A DNA stretch of 64,000 bases. Source: JARRON01 sp037383845 (GTDB lineage: Bacteria > Pseudomonadota > Gammaproteobacteria > Steroidobacterales > XN24). Shown in pieces: positions 8,092 to 15,951 of this stretch. The position numbers and the translations under genes are program-made. The notes beneath the pieces are model-generated. The model saw only the letters and a list, made by a program, of their open reading frames with translations. It was not told the origin of the DNA and did no database searches. The stretch is taken from contig JARRON010000004.1 in NCBI GenBank assembly GCA_037383845.1, positions 1-64,000 of the forward strand, given 5' to 3'. Each line of letters starts with the position of its first letter. Position 1 is the stretch's first letter.

Positions 8092-9038
8092 CGGCCTCCC
8101 CGCTGGATCCAGAACGCCAGCCCCTGGGCATTCAGGTCCATGTCGTTAGCGATCAGTTCGTCCCGGCGAGTCGGGTCCATGTCCACGCCGTGTTCCATCA
8201 GGCGGCCTACGGTCCAGTCGGTGATGCGCTTCTGGATCGCGACCTTCGGGTCCGGGGCGTCTTTTTGCTCCCGTGCGATGCGCACATAGGCGTCGAGGTC
8301 CCAGTGTAGCTGCGGCGCGAGAGAGGCAGGATCGTCCACGCCGCTGAAATGGGTGAGGAAGACCCGCTCGGGGCCGTAGGACAGGATCCGGCGGATGGCT
8401 GCGTGGGCCTCCTCGGGGTCGAAGTGCACCGGGGTCGTGGTGGGGAAGACGAACGGGCCGGCGGCGGTGTCGAACCAGCGGTAAGACAAGCCGAAGCTGT
8501 CCCCCGTGAACACCGCATTCGCTTCCCGGTCGACGATGCAGTAGTGATGCCGCGCGTGGCCCTCGGTATGGATCAGTTCCATGGTGCGGCCGGCGAAGTC
8601 GATGCGCTCGCCGTCCTCCACGGCCCGAATCCGCTCCTCCGCGATAGGGCGAATCTCGCCGTAGAGCTCGGTGAACTTCGGCTCGCCGTACACGGCCTTG
8701 GAGCCGGCAATGAGCTTGGACGGATCCGCCATGTGCGGTGCACCGCGGGGATGGAGGACGGCAGTGGCATTGGGCAGCGCCGCCATCAGCTGGCCAGCCC
8801 CGCCGGCGTGGTCCAGGTGGACATGGGTCAGGAAAACCCAGTCCACGTCCTCTGGGGCAATCTGTTTTGCCTCCAGGGCCGCCAGAAGCAGGGGCACCGA
8901 GTGGCTGGTGCCGGTATCCACGAAGGCAGCCCTGCCACGGTGCTGCACGATGTGGCTGGCATCCAGACCGGGGCGCAGGTATTCGGTGTCCACCGCCGAG
9001 ATGCCTGCATCGAAATCTATGATGGTGGGGTCGGGCAT
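8088..9038 (-). CDS. Metallo-beta-lactamase-fold hydrolase
   Basis: A 316-residue MBL-fold metal hydrolase of unknown substrate. The Zn ligands are recognisable: THVHLDH around residue 90, a His in TEGHARHH, Asp in FTGDSFG and His in LTHFSG. The N-terminus (DAGISAVDTEYLRPGLDASH) resembles glyoxalase-II-like or aryl/acyl hydrolases rather than true beta-lactamases, and there is no signal peptide, so it is cytoplasmic. The ATG at 9036-9038 was chosen because the frame upstream lacks homology. It is translationally coupled (ATGA) to the AcuI-like gene. I infer a thioester or lactone substrate in the same C3 pathway. Confidence 0.85.
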   Translation of the reverse strand: MPDPTIIDFDAGISAVDTEYLRPGLDASHIVQHRGRAAFVDTGTSHSVPLLLAALEAKQIAPEDVDWVFLTHVHLDHAGGAGQLMAALPNATAVLHPRGAPHMADPSKLIAGSKAVYGEPKFTELYGEIRPIAEERIRAVEDGERIDFAGRTMELIHTEGHARHHYCIVDREANAVFTGDSFGLSYRWFDTAAGPFVFPTTTPVHFDPEEAHAAIRRILSYGPERVFLTHFSGVDDPASLAPQLHWDLDAYVRIAREQKDAPDPKVAIQKRITDWTVGRLMEHGVDMDPTRRDELIANDMDLNAQGLAFWIQRGGR

Positions 9039-9109
9039 GACGCGAGCCCTCCGGTTCGTCGGCTGTCCGGCGATTCTCCCGCGTCCGGCGCCAAGGAGCA
9101 AAAAGACCC

Positions 9110-10651
9110 ATGTCCCGTGATCTCGTTTTCCTGCTGGGGGACCAGCTCGACTCGTCCAACCCGGCCCTGGCAGCGACGCAGCCCGACCATGCGCGGGTGC
9201 TGATGGTGGAAACCCGTGGCGAGGCCGGCCACGTCCCCAGCCACAAGCAGCGCATCGCGGTGTTCCTGTCCGCCATGCGCCACCGGGCCGCCGCGCTGGA
9301 CGCGGCCGGCTGGCACGTGGACTACCGGGACCTGGACGCCGGACTGTCCTCCCTGACGGCGGGACTGGAGGCCGCCGTGAGCGAAGCGCGACCGGAGCGG
9401 GTGCTGGTGACCGAACCCGGTGAATGGCGGGTGGAGCACGCCCTTCGCTCGGCCTGCGGCCGGCTCGGTGTCCCCCTGGAAGTGCTGCCCGATTCCCATT
9501 TCTACTGCAGCCGGGAGGATTTTGACGAGTGGGCCCGGGGCCGGAAGCAGCTGGTCATGGAGCATTTCTACCGAAAGATGCGCAAGCAGCACGGCGTGCT
9601 GATGGACGGGGACGAACCGGCCGGCGGCCGCTGGAACTACGACACGGAGAACCGCAAGAGCTTCGGCCGCTCGGGCCCGAATGACCTTCCCGAACGGCCG
9701 CGCTTCGAGCCCGACCGGATCACGAGAGGCGTGCTGGACGACGTGGAACGGCATTTCCCGGACCACCCGGGCGACCTGGGCGACTTCGCCTGGCCCGTTA
9801 CGCCGGCGCAGGCGAGCCGGGCGCTGGAAGCCTTCGTCAGCGAGCGGCTCCCGCTGTTCGGCCGTTATCAGGATGCCATGTGGTCGTCGGAGCCTTTCCT
9901 GTACCACGCCCTTGTCTCTTCATCCCTGAACCTGAAGCTCCTCGACCCGCGGGAGGCAGTGGAAGCGGCCGAGACCGCCTGGCGAAATCGCGACGTGCCG
10001 CTGGCGGCGGCCGAAGGCTTCATTCGGCAGATCCTGGGGTGGCGGGAATTCATACGCGGCGTCTACTGGCGGCACATGCCCCGGTACGCCGGCCTCAACC
10101 ACTTCGGCCACGACCTGTCGCTGCCGGATTTCTTCTGGACCGGCGATACCCCGATGAACTGCCTGAAGCAGGTGATCGGCGACACCCTGGCCCACGGCTA
10201 TGCGCACCACATCCAGCGGCTGATGGTGGTGGGCAACTTCGCCCTGCTGGCGGGACTGCTGCCCAGCGCGGTCTGCGACTGGTTCCTGGCGGTCTACGTG
10301 GACGCGGTGGAATGGGTGGAGTTGCCCAACACCCTTGGCATGGCCCTCCACGGCGACGGCGGCATCGTGGGCTCAAAGCCGTACGCGGCCAGCGGCGCCT
10401 ACATCAACCGCATGAGCAACTACTGCTCGGACTGCCGCTACCGCCCCGGGGTGCGCACCGGGGAAGATGCCTGTCCCTTCACGTTCCTGTACTGGGACTT
10501 CCTGGCGCGCCATCGCGAGGCCTTTGCCGGCAATCCCCGCATGGCGCTGGCGGTGAAGAACCTCGAGCGACTGGACGGCGCGGAACTCGGGCGTGTCAGG
10601 GCGCGGGCAGCGGAATTCAGGAAGGCGCTGACCCGCGGCGGGCCGGGCTGA
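9110..10651 (+). CDS. Fe-S cluster bacterial cryptochrome/photolyase (FeS-BCP, DPRP family)
   Basis: FAD- and light-dependent repair enzyme of the deoxyribodipyrimidine photolyase-related family, whose characterised bacterial member is a (6-4) photolyase with a [4Fe-4S] cluster. The 513-residue protein has an N-terminal Rossmann-like antenna region (MSRDLVFLLGDQLD) and a helical C-terminal FAD domain (HGYAHHIQRLMV; FLAVYVDAVEWVELPNT). The cluster cysteines are visible: one in TPMNCLKQ and a C-x2-C-x12-C set in NYCSDC...DAC, the spacing known for this group. The start is an ATG after AAGGAG. It is divergent from the MBL hydrolase with a 71-nt spacer and convergent with the cytochromes, its stop one base from theirs. 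Confidence 0.93.
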   Translation: MSRDLVFLLGDQLDSSNPALAATQPDHARVLMVETRGEAGHVPSHKQRIAVFLSAMRHRAAALDAAGWHVDYRDLDAGLSSLTAGLEAAVSEARPERVLVTEPGEWRVEHALRSACGRLGVPLEVLPDSHFYCSREDFDEWARGRKQLVMEHFYRKMRKQHGVLMDGDEPAGGRWNYDTENRKSFGRSGPNDLPERPRFEPDRITRGVLDDVERHFPDHPGDLGDFAWPVTPAQASRALEAFVSERLPLFGRYQDAMWSSEPFLYHALVSSSLNLKLLDPREAVEAAETAWRNRDVPLAAAEGFIRQILGWREFIRGVYWRHMPRYAGLNHFGHDLSLPDFFWTGDTPMNCLKQVIGDTLAHGYAHHIQRLMVVGNFALLAGLLPSAVCDWFLAVYVDAVEWVELPNTLGMALHGDGGIVGSKPYAASGAYINRMSNYCSDCRYRPGVRTGEDACPFTFLYWDFLARHREAFAGNPRMALAVKNLERLDGAELGRVRARAAEFRKALTRGGPG

Positions 10652-10652
10652 A

Positions 10653-10982
10653 CTAGCGACTGGGCGTCTCAAGTCCCTCGAGGGAGGCGTAGTAGGCCGC
10701 CAGGTCGGCGATGTCCGCATCCGAGAGACCGGCGGCCTGGGGGGCCATCACCGCGTTCTTGCGCGCGCCGCTGCGGTACTCCTTCAGGGAGTGGGCCAGA
10801 TAGCTGGCGTGCTGGCCGGCCAGCACCGGGAAGTTGGGCGCAGTGCCCTTGCCGTCGGCGCCGTGGCAGGCGGCGCAGGGCGCGGACTTGGTCTTGCCCA
10901 GGGCGGCGTTGCCCGACGCCTGGGCCACACCGGCAGACAGCAGGCCGGCGGCCAGGATCACAAAAGCGATGCTGCGGGTCAT
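10653..10982 (-). CDS. Small monoheme class I cytochrome c (distal of pair)
   Basis: Periplasmic electron carrier, 109 residues with a signal peptide (cleavage near AQA-SG). One heme motif CAACH is at 36-40, followed by the loop GADGKGTAPNFPVLAGQH typical of cytochrome c4/c553-type domains. A methionine in NAVMAPQAAGL is the probable sixth heme ligand. The ATG at 10980-10982 lies 11 nt after the stop of the upstream cytochrome gene, so both come from one transcript. No cognate oxidase or dehydrogenase is adjacent. Confidence 0.92.
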   Translation of the reverse strand: MTRSIAFVILAAGLLSAGVAQASGNAALGKTKSAPCAACHGADGKGTAPNFPVLAGQHASYLAHSLKEYRSGARKNAVMAPQAAGLSDADIADLAAYYASLEGLETPSR

Positions 10983-10993
10983 CGGAAGCTCCT

Positions 10994-11302
10994 TCACTGG
11001 CCAGCGGCGGCGAAGTAGTCGGCGATGATCTGGATCTCCTCTTCGGAGAGGGTCGCCGCCTGCGCGTGCATGGTGGAATGAGGCCGGTCGCCGTTGGCAT
11101 AGGCTGTCAGGGCGTCCCTGATGTACTGGGCGTGCTGGCCGCCGAGCTTGGGAACGTGGTACGTCGGGTACGCGTTCTTGTAGTTCTCGATGGCGTGGCA
11201 ACCCAGGCAGGTTTCCACGACGGCCGGACGCTCGTCTGCCACTGCCGGGGCGCAGGACAGGGCCGCGGCGACGGCGAGAAGGCTTAAGGCTCTGTTCGCC
11301 AT
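10994..11302 (-). CDS. Small monoheme class I cytochrome c (proximal of pair)
   Basis: Periplasmic electron carrier, 102 residues: signal peptide ending near AVA-DE, heme motif CLGCH at 32-36, c4-like loop PKLGGQHAQYI, and Met in HSTMHAQA as likely sixth ligand. The ATG at 11300-11302 was chosen over an upstream extension with no homology. With the following gene it looks like the two halves of a diheme cytochrome c4 encoded separately. It is divergent from the SIMPL-domain gene with a 152-nt spacer that should carry promoters for both. Confidence 0.92.
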   Translation of the reverse strand: MANRALSLLAVAAALSCAPAVADERPAVVETCLGCHAIENYKNAYPTYHVPKLGGQHAQYIRDALTAYANGDRPHSTMHAQAATLSEEEIQIIADYFAAAGQ

Positions 11303-11454
11303 GAGCTTCGTAGATCCTTTCAGGTGTGGCCGCAATGCTGCGAAAAGCGGGCCGGTATGGTAATCACGAAGCCGGCCAAATGCCACTTGGCCGCAACCTC
11401 CAGGCCCGTCTTCGCATCCTGTCTTCACCGGCATCCCGTCCTCAGGAGCTGCTT

Positions 11455-12186
11455 ATGAACCCTTCCCGCCCCGCCCTCCTGCTCGCACTGGTGGTCACGC
11501 TAGCCGCGGCCCCGGTCGCGGCAGAGACCTCCCGCCGCCTTGTCACCACCACCGGCGAGGCCAGGCTCGAAGTGGCCCCGGACATCGCCTGGCTCTCGTT
11601 CGGGGTCTCCGCGAGACGGCCCACGGTGCAGGAAGCCAGGGACGAGGTGGCCGGGTCCGTGGAGCGACTGATCCGCCTCGCCCGGGATGCTGGCCTGCAG
11701 CAGGAGGACATCGCCACCGCGGCCGTCAGCGTGCGCCCGGAGTTCGACTACGACCCGGAGACCCGTGAGCGACGCATGCTCGGCTACGTCGTAAGCCGTG
11801 ACGTGCAGCTGAGACTGAAGGACCTCGACCGCCTGGGCCCCGTCATGGAACAGGCCCTTGGCCTGGGGGTCACGGACGCCGCGCCGCCCCGCTTCGAGAC
11901 CTCCCGGCGTGAGGAGATCGAGCGGCAGGCTCTGGCGGAAGCGGCACAAGACGCGCGGGACCGGGCCACGGTGATCGCCGAGGCCCTGGGCGGGCGGCTG
12001 GGGGCGCCGGTGCATGTCAGCGCCGGCGGGAGAAGCCGCCCCCCGGTCCCCGTGGCCCGGGCCGGCACCATGCTGGCCGCGGAAGCCGGCGGCGGCAGCG
12101 AAACCTACGAGCCGGGACGCATACTTGTCACTGCCACCGTGTCGGCGGACTTCGAGTTTACGCCGGGCGAGGCACCCCTGCGCTAA
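11455..12186 (+). CDS. SIMPL-domain (DUF541) periplasmic protein
   Basis: A 243-residue protein with a signal peptide (MNPSRPALLLALVVTLAAAPVAA, cleaved before ET) and a single SIMPL/DUF541 domain (TTTGEARLEVAPDIAWLSFGV ... DARDRATVIAEALGGRLG). Members are exported beta-rich proteins linked loosely to envelope stress or oxidative stability; the exact role is unknown. The ATG at 11455 has AGGAG eight bases upstream. The stop overlaps that of the convergent oppF. Confidence 0.88.
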   Translation: MNPSRPALLLALVVTLAAAPVAAETSRRLVTTTGEARLEVAPDIAWLSFGVSARRPTVQEARDEVAGSVERLIRLARDAGLQQEDIATAAVSVRPEFDYDPETRERRMLGYVVSRDVQLRLKDLDRLGPVMEQALGLGVTDAAPPRFETSRREEIERQALAEAAQDARDRATVIAEALGGRLGAPVHVSAGGRSRPPVPVARAGTMLAAEAGGGSETYEPGRILVTATVSADFEFTPGEAPLR

Positions 12187-13166
12187 AGGGCGACCCGGGT
12201 AGTGACTTCCTCAGCCCGGAGGCATGCCACCTGGGTGCCGTCCAGAGGGCGCAGCGCCGGGCGCTCCGCCGCACAGGCGGCGACCGCCAGCGGACAGCGG
12301 GTCCGGAAGCGGCAGCCCGACGGCGGATCCATGAGCGATGGCGGCTCCCCTGGCAGCGGGCGGATAGCACGGGCCCTGGCCGGGTCCGGAGGCGGGCTCG
12401 CGCTGAGCAACGCCCGCGTATAGGGATGGGACGGCGCCATGAACAGGCGCTCCGTCTCCGCGCATTCCACCAGCCTGCCGGCGTACATCACCAGCACGCG
12501 CTGGCAAAGCTGGCGCACGGCGCCCAGGTCGTGGGCGATGAAGATCAGTGACAGCCCCAGCGCCTGTCTGAGCTCCGACAGCAGGGCAAGGATCTGCGCC
12601 CGCACCGACAGGTCCAGGGCGCTCACCGGCTCGTCGCAGATGACCAGGTCCGGTTTGAGGACCAGCGCCCGGGCGATGCCGATGCGCTGGCACTGGCCGC
12701 CGGAGAACTGGTGGGGATAACGGTTCATCACCGTCGCCGCCAGCCCGACCCGCTCGAGCATCGCCGCCACACGGGCCGACCGCTCTGCGCGGGACAGTTC
12801 CGGGCGGTGGACCGTGAGGGGCTCCGCGACGATCTCGCCCACGGTCATCCGCGGGTCCAGAGCCGCAAGGGGATCCTGGAACACCAGCTGCATCCGGGCC
12901 CGGCGCTTCCGCAGGGCGGCCGGGGACAGGCGGGTCAGCTCGTCGGAATCCAGCCGCACCGTGCCGCCGCTGACAGGCACCAGGCCCAGTACGGCCCGTG
13001 CGAGGGTGCTCTTCCCGCAGCCCGATTCGCCCACCAGCCCCACCGCCTCGCCGGCGGCAACGCTGAAACTCACGCCGTCAACGGGCCGCACCGCCGCGCG
13101 CCGGCTTCCCCGGCGGCCGGTCGCAGGCAGCTCGACCACCAGGTCCCGCACCTCGAGCAGACTCAC
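12183..13166 (-). CDS. oppF: Oligopeptide/dipeptide ABC transporter ATPase (OppF/DppF type)
   Basis: Cytoplasmic ATPase subunit of a peptide importer. The 327 residues contain Walker A GESGCGKST near 48-56, Q-loop LVFQDP, signature FSGGQ, Walker B LVICDEPVSALD and H-loop IAHD. The C-terminal oligopeptide extension has the Cys cluster CRFRTRCPLA...C typical of OppD/F-type ATPases with an Fe-S-like motif. The start is a GTG at 13164-13166 overlapping the oppD stop (GTGA). It is the last gene of the operon. Peptide class is not determined, so the symbol is by family. Confidence 0.9.
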   Translation of the reverse strand: MSLLEVRDLVVELPATGRRGSRRAAVRPVDGVSFSVAAGEAVGLVGESGCGKSTLARAVLGLVPVSGGTVRLDSDELTRLSPAALRKRRARMQLVFQDPLAALDPRMTVGEIVAEPLTVHRPELSRAERSARVAAMLERVGLAATVMNRYPHQFSGGQCQRIGIARALVLKPDLVICDEPVSALDLSVRAQILALLSELRQALGLSLIFIAHDLGAVRQLCQRVLVMYAGRLVECAETERLFMAPSHPYTRALLSASPPPDPARARAIRPLPGEPPSLMDPPSGCRFRTRCPLAVAACAAERPALRPLDGTQVACLRAEEVTTRVAL

Positions 13167-14066
13167 TCGCCAGTCTCCAGATGACAGGCCACCCTCCGGC
13201 CGTCGCCGCAGGGCTCCAGCAGGGGACGCAGGTCAGCGCAGAGCCCGATCCGCACCGGGCAGCGGGGCTCGAAGGGACAGCCGCCCTGCGGCTGCCGCGG
13301 GTCCGGGGGAACGCCCGGGATACCCCTGGCTTGTCCGCCGGCGGGGTCAGGCACGGAGGCAAGGAGGCCGCGGGTGTAGGGATGCCGGGGATCGGAGAAA
13401 AGCGGTCCGGCGGGGGCGGTCTCGACAATGCGTCCCGCATACATGACCGCCACCCGGTCGCAAACGGCGGCCACGACCCCCAGGTCGTGAGTCACCAGCA
13501 CGATGGTGGTGCCGAAACGCTCGCGGATCTCCANNNNNNNNNNNNNNNACACGGGGCTCCCCGGCCAGGGCCATTGCCAGCATCACCCGCTGGCGCATTC
13601 CCCCGGAGAGCTCGTGGGGATAGCGGTCCAGGCACTGGGCGGCGTCCGGCACGTGGACCTGCTCTATCAGCTGCCCGGCCAGCCGCCGGGCCTCGTCCCT
13701 GCCGAGGCCGCGGTGGGTCTCGAGCACCTCGGTTACCTGGCGTCCCACGCTCAGGTAGGGGTTCAGGGAGCTCATGGGGTCCTGGAAGACCATCGCCATC
13801 TCGGCGCCGCGGATGCCGCGAAGCGCCCCGGGCCCCAGATCGAGCAGATCCCGCCCCTCGAGGACCACGCTGCCGCTGGTCGCGGACCCGGCGGGCAGCA
13901 GTCCCATGAGCGCCAGAAGAGTCACGCTTTTCCCGCAGCCCGATTCCCCTACGATGCCCAGGATCTCTCCGGCCTCCACGGCGAAGTCCAGGCCGGTCAC
14001 CGGGCTGAAGCTGCCCTCGTCGGTGGCCAGCCGGATCGACAGGTCACGGACATCCAGGACCGGCAC
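13163..14066 (-). CDS. oppD: Oligopeptide/dipeptide ABC transporter ATPase (OppD/DppD type), interrupted by an assembly gap
   Basis: First ATPase of the peptide importer. Right of the gap it has a GTG start at 14064-14066, Walker A GESGCGKS, Q-loop VFQDPMSSLNP and signature LSGGMRQRV. Left of the gap it resumes at EIRERFG with H-loop LVTHDLGVV and the C-terminal Cys motif CPFEPRCPV...C. The 15 Ns (13534-13548) replace the Walker B/D-loop segment, which in relatives is about two dozen residues. The halves therefore fall in different frames only because the N-run is a placeholder. I treat this as one intact gene, not a pseudogene. It overlaps oppF by 4 nt. Confidence 0.85.
13534..13548. other. 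Assembly gap (15 N) inside oppD
   Basis: Fifteen ambiguous bases. Comparing the flanking protein frames with ABC ATPases, the missing segment should encode the Walker B and D-loop, roughly 70 nt, so the N-run length does not reflect true distance. Coordinates to the right may be shifted relative to the real chromosome. Confidence 0.95.
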
Positions 14067-14069
14067 GGC

Positions 14070-14942
14070 TCAGGCTTCCCTGCGGTCCCGGGGGTCCAGC
14101 GCGTCGCGCAGGCCGTCGCCCAGGAAGTTGAAACAGAAAAGGGTCAGCGCCAAAAACCCGCCGGGGATCAGCAGCATCCACGGCGCCTGTTCCAGCTCGT
14201 GGGCGCCCTCGTTCACCAGCGCCCCCCAGGAGGTCATGGGTTCCTGAACGCCCAGGCCCAGGAATGACAGGAACGACTCCACGAGGATCACCTGGGGAAT
14301 GGTCAGGGTGACGTATACCGCCACCACTCCCAGCAGGTTGGGCACGATGTGGCGACGGATGATCCGGCCGGGCGGCACGCCGATGGCCCGGGCGGCCTCC
14401 ACGAACTCCCGTTGCTTAAGCGACAGGGTCTGGCCACGGACGATTCGCGCCATGTCCAGCCAGTTGATGGCGCCGATGGCCACGAACATCAGCAGGATGC
14501 TGCGCCCGAAGAACACCATGAGCAGGATGACCAGGAACATGAACGGCAGGGCATAAAGCACGTCCACGATACGCATCATGATCCGGTCGGCCCGCCCGCC
14601 GGCGTAGCCCGCCACCGCGCCCCAGGTCACCCCGATCACGAGGCTCACCAGGGTGGCCACCACGCCGACGGCCAGGGAAACCCGCCCGCCCTCCATGGTG
14701 CGAACGAACAGGTCCCTGCCCAGCGCATCCGTGCCAAACACGTGGCCACTGGCCAGTTCCGGCGGCAGCGACATGCTGTCCCAGTCCGTCTGGTCGTAGC
14801 TGTAGGGACTGAGCAGGGGGCCCGCGAGCACCAGGAGGACCAGGATCGCCAGGATGACGCCGGCCGCCACCGCGGGACGGTTCCCCGCCAGGCGTCGTCC
14901 CGCGTCCCCCCACAGCCCGGTCGCCACAACCGCCTCAGCCAT
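14070..14942 (-). CDS. oppC: Peptide ABC transporter permease (OppC/DppC type)
   Basis: Inner-membrane permease, 290 residues. An N-terminal TM segment (VAAGVILAILVLLVLAGPL) and a periplasmic loop with GTDALGRDLFVR precede a binding-protein-dependent transport domain with five further hydrophobic segments. The EAA loop is EAARAIGVPPGRIIRRHIVPN, and the C-terminal NFLGDGLRDALDPR is characteristic of OppC/DppC. The ATG at 14940-14942 overlaps the oppB stop by 8 nt; its stop is 3 nt before oppD. Confidence 0.93.
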   Translation of the reverse strand: MAEAVVATGLWGDAGRRLAGNRPAVAAGVILAILVLLVLAGPLLSPYSYDQTDWDSMSLPPELASGHVFGTDALGRDLFVRTMEGGRVSLAVGVVATLVSLVIGVTWGAVAGYAGGRADRIMMRIVDVLYALPFMFLVILLMVFFGRSILLMFVAIGAINWLDMARIVRGQTLSLKQREFVEAARAIGVPPGRIIRRHIVPNLLGVVAVYVTLTIPQVILVESFLSFLGLGVQEPMTSWGALVNEGAHELEQAPWMLLIPGGFLALTLFCFNFLGDGLRDALDPRDRREA

Positions 14943-15858
14943 GGCGGACCCTCGGATCGAGCAGGGCGTAGGCCAGGTCCACCAGCAGGTTGAGCAGGAT
15001 GATCAGCGCACCGTAGAAGATGACCACACCCATCACCAGGGTGTAATCCCGGTTCAGTGCGCCCTGGACAAAATACCGTCCCAGGCCCGGCACGCCGAAA
15101 ATCTGCTCGATAACGACTGACCCGGTGATGGTGGCGGCGGTGGCCGGGCCCAGGTAGGAGACCACCGGCAGCAGCGCCGGCCGCATGGCGTGCCTGAGTA
15201 CCACCGTCCTCTCCGGCAGGCCCTTGGCCCTGGCGGTGCGAATGAAGTCACTGTTCAGGACTTCGATCATGCTGCCCCGGGTCAGCCGGCTGATGTACGC
15301 CACCTGGGGGAGCGCAAGCGCGAACACGGGAAGGACGAGATGGGCGGGCGAGCCGTCTCCCAGCCCGCCGGCGGGCAGCCAGCCGAGATAAACGGCGAAA
15401 ACCAGAATCAGCACGGGCGCCATGACGAAATTCGGCACCGAAATGCCTGTCATGGAGAGCCCCATCACCAGGTGGTCGGTCGCACTGTTGCGCCTCAGCG
15501 CTGCGATCGTGCCTGCCCCGACACCCGCCACCAACGCCAGCAGCATCGCCAGGGCGCCCAGGGTCAGGGATACGGGAAAGCCCGCGGCGATGAGCTCGGT
15601 GACCGTGTAGTCCTTGTACTGGAACGACGGTCCGAAATCGCCCCGGGCTATGTTCGCCAGGTAGCGGACGAACTGCTCATGCAGCGGCGCATCCAGGTGA
15701 TAGGCGGCCCGCAGGTTCGCTTCCACTTCCGGTGGCAGGCGCCGCTCCGTGTCGAAGGGACCGCCCGGCGCCAGGCGAATCAGGAAGAAGGCCAGGGTCA
15801 CCAGCACCAGGAGCGTGGGCCAGGCCCCCAGGAACCTCTTGAATGCGTAGGCGAGCAA
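14935..15858 (-). CDS. oppB: Peptide ABC transporter permease (OppB/DppB type)
   Basis: Inner-membrane permease, 307 residues with about six TM segments. Family marks are the N-terminal FKRFLGAWPTLLVLVTLAFF, DFGPSFQYKDYTV, the EAA loop RTARAKGLPERTVVLRHAMRPAL and FGVPGLGRYFVQGALNRDY. The start is a TTG (15856-15858) with GGGAG upstream; no ATG or GTG serves better. It overlaps oppC by 8 nt and follows the first binding protein after 93 nt. Confidence 0.92.
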   Translation of the reverse strand: MLAYAFKRFLGAWPTLLVLVTLAFFLIRLAPGGPFDTERRLPPEVEANLRAAYHLDAPLHEQFVRYLANIARGDFGPSFQYKDYTVTELIAAGFPVSLTLGALAMLLALVAGVGAGTIAALRRNSATDHLVMGLSMTGISVPNFVMAPVLILVFAVYLGWLPAGGLGDGSPAHLVLPVFALALPQVAYISRLTRGSMIEVLNSDFIRTARAKGLPERTVVLRHAMRPALLPVVSYLGPATAATITGSVVIEQIFGVPGLGRYFVQGALNRDYTLVMGVVIFYGALIILLNLLVDLAYALLDPRVRHG

Positions 15859-15951
15859 CGCGACTCCCGTGTCCGCCGGGCTTCACCCGGCCTGTTGTCG
15901 CCGGACCATAACCGAAGCACCGGCGCCGTTCACTAGCGGGGGTCGCCGGCG

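Noticed and set aside
13347..13552. oppD as a frameshifted pseudogene
   Set aside because: The frame change coincides exactly with the 15-N gap, so it is an assembly artefact until closed.
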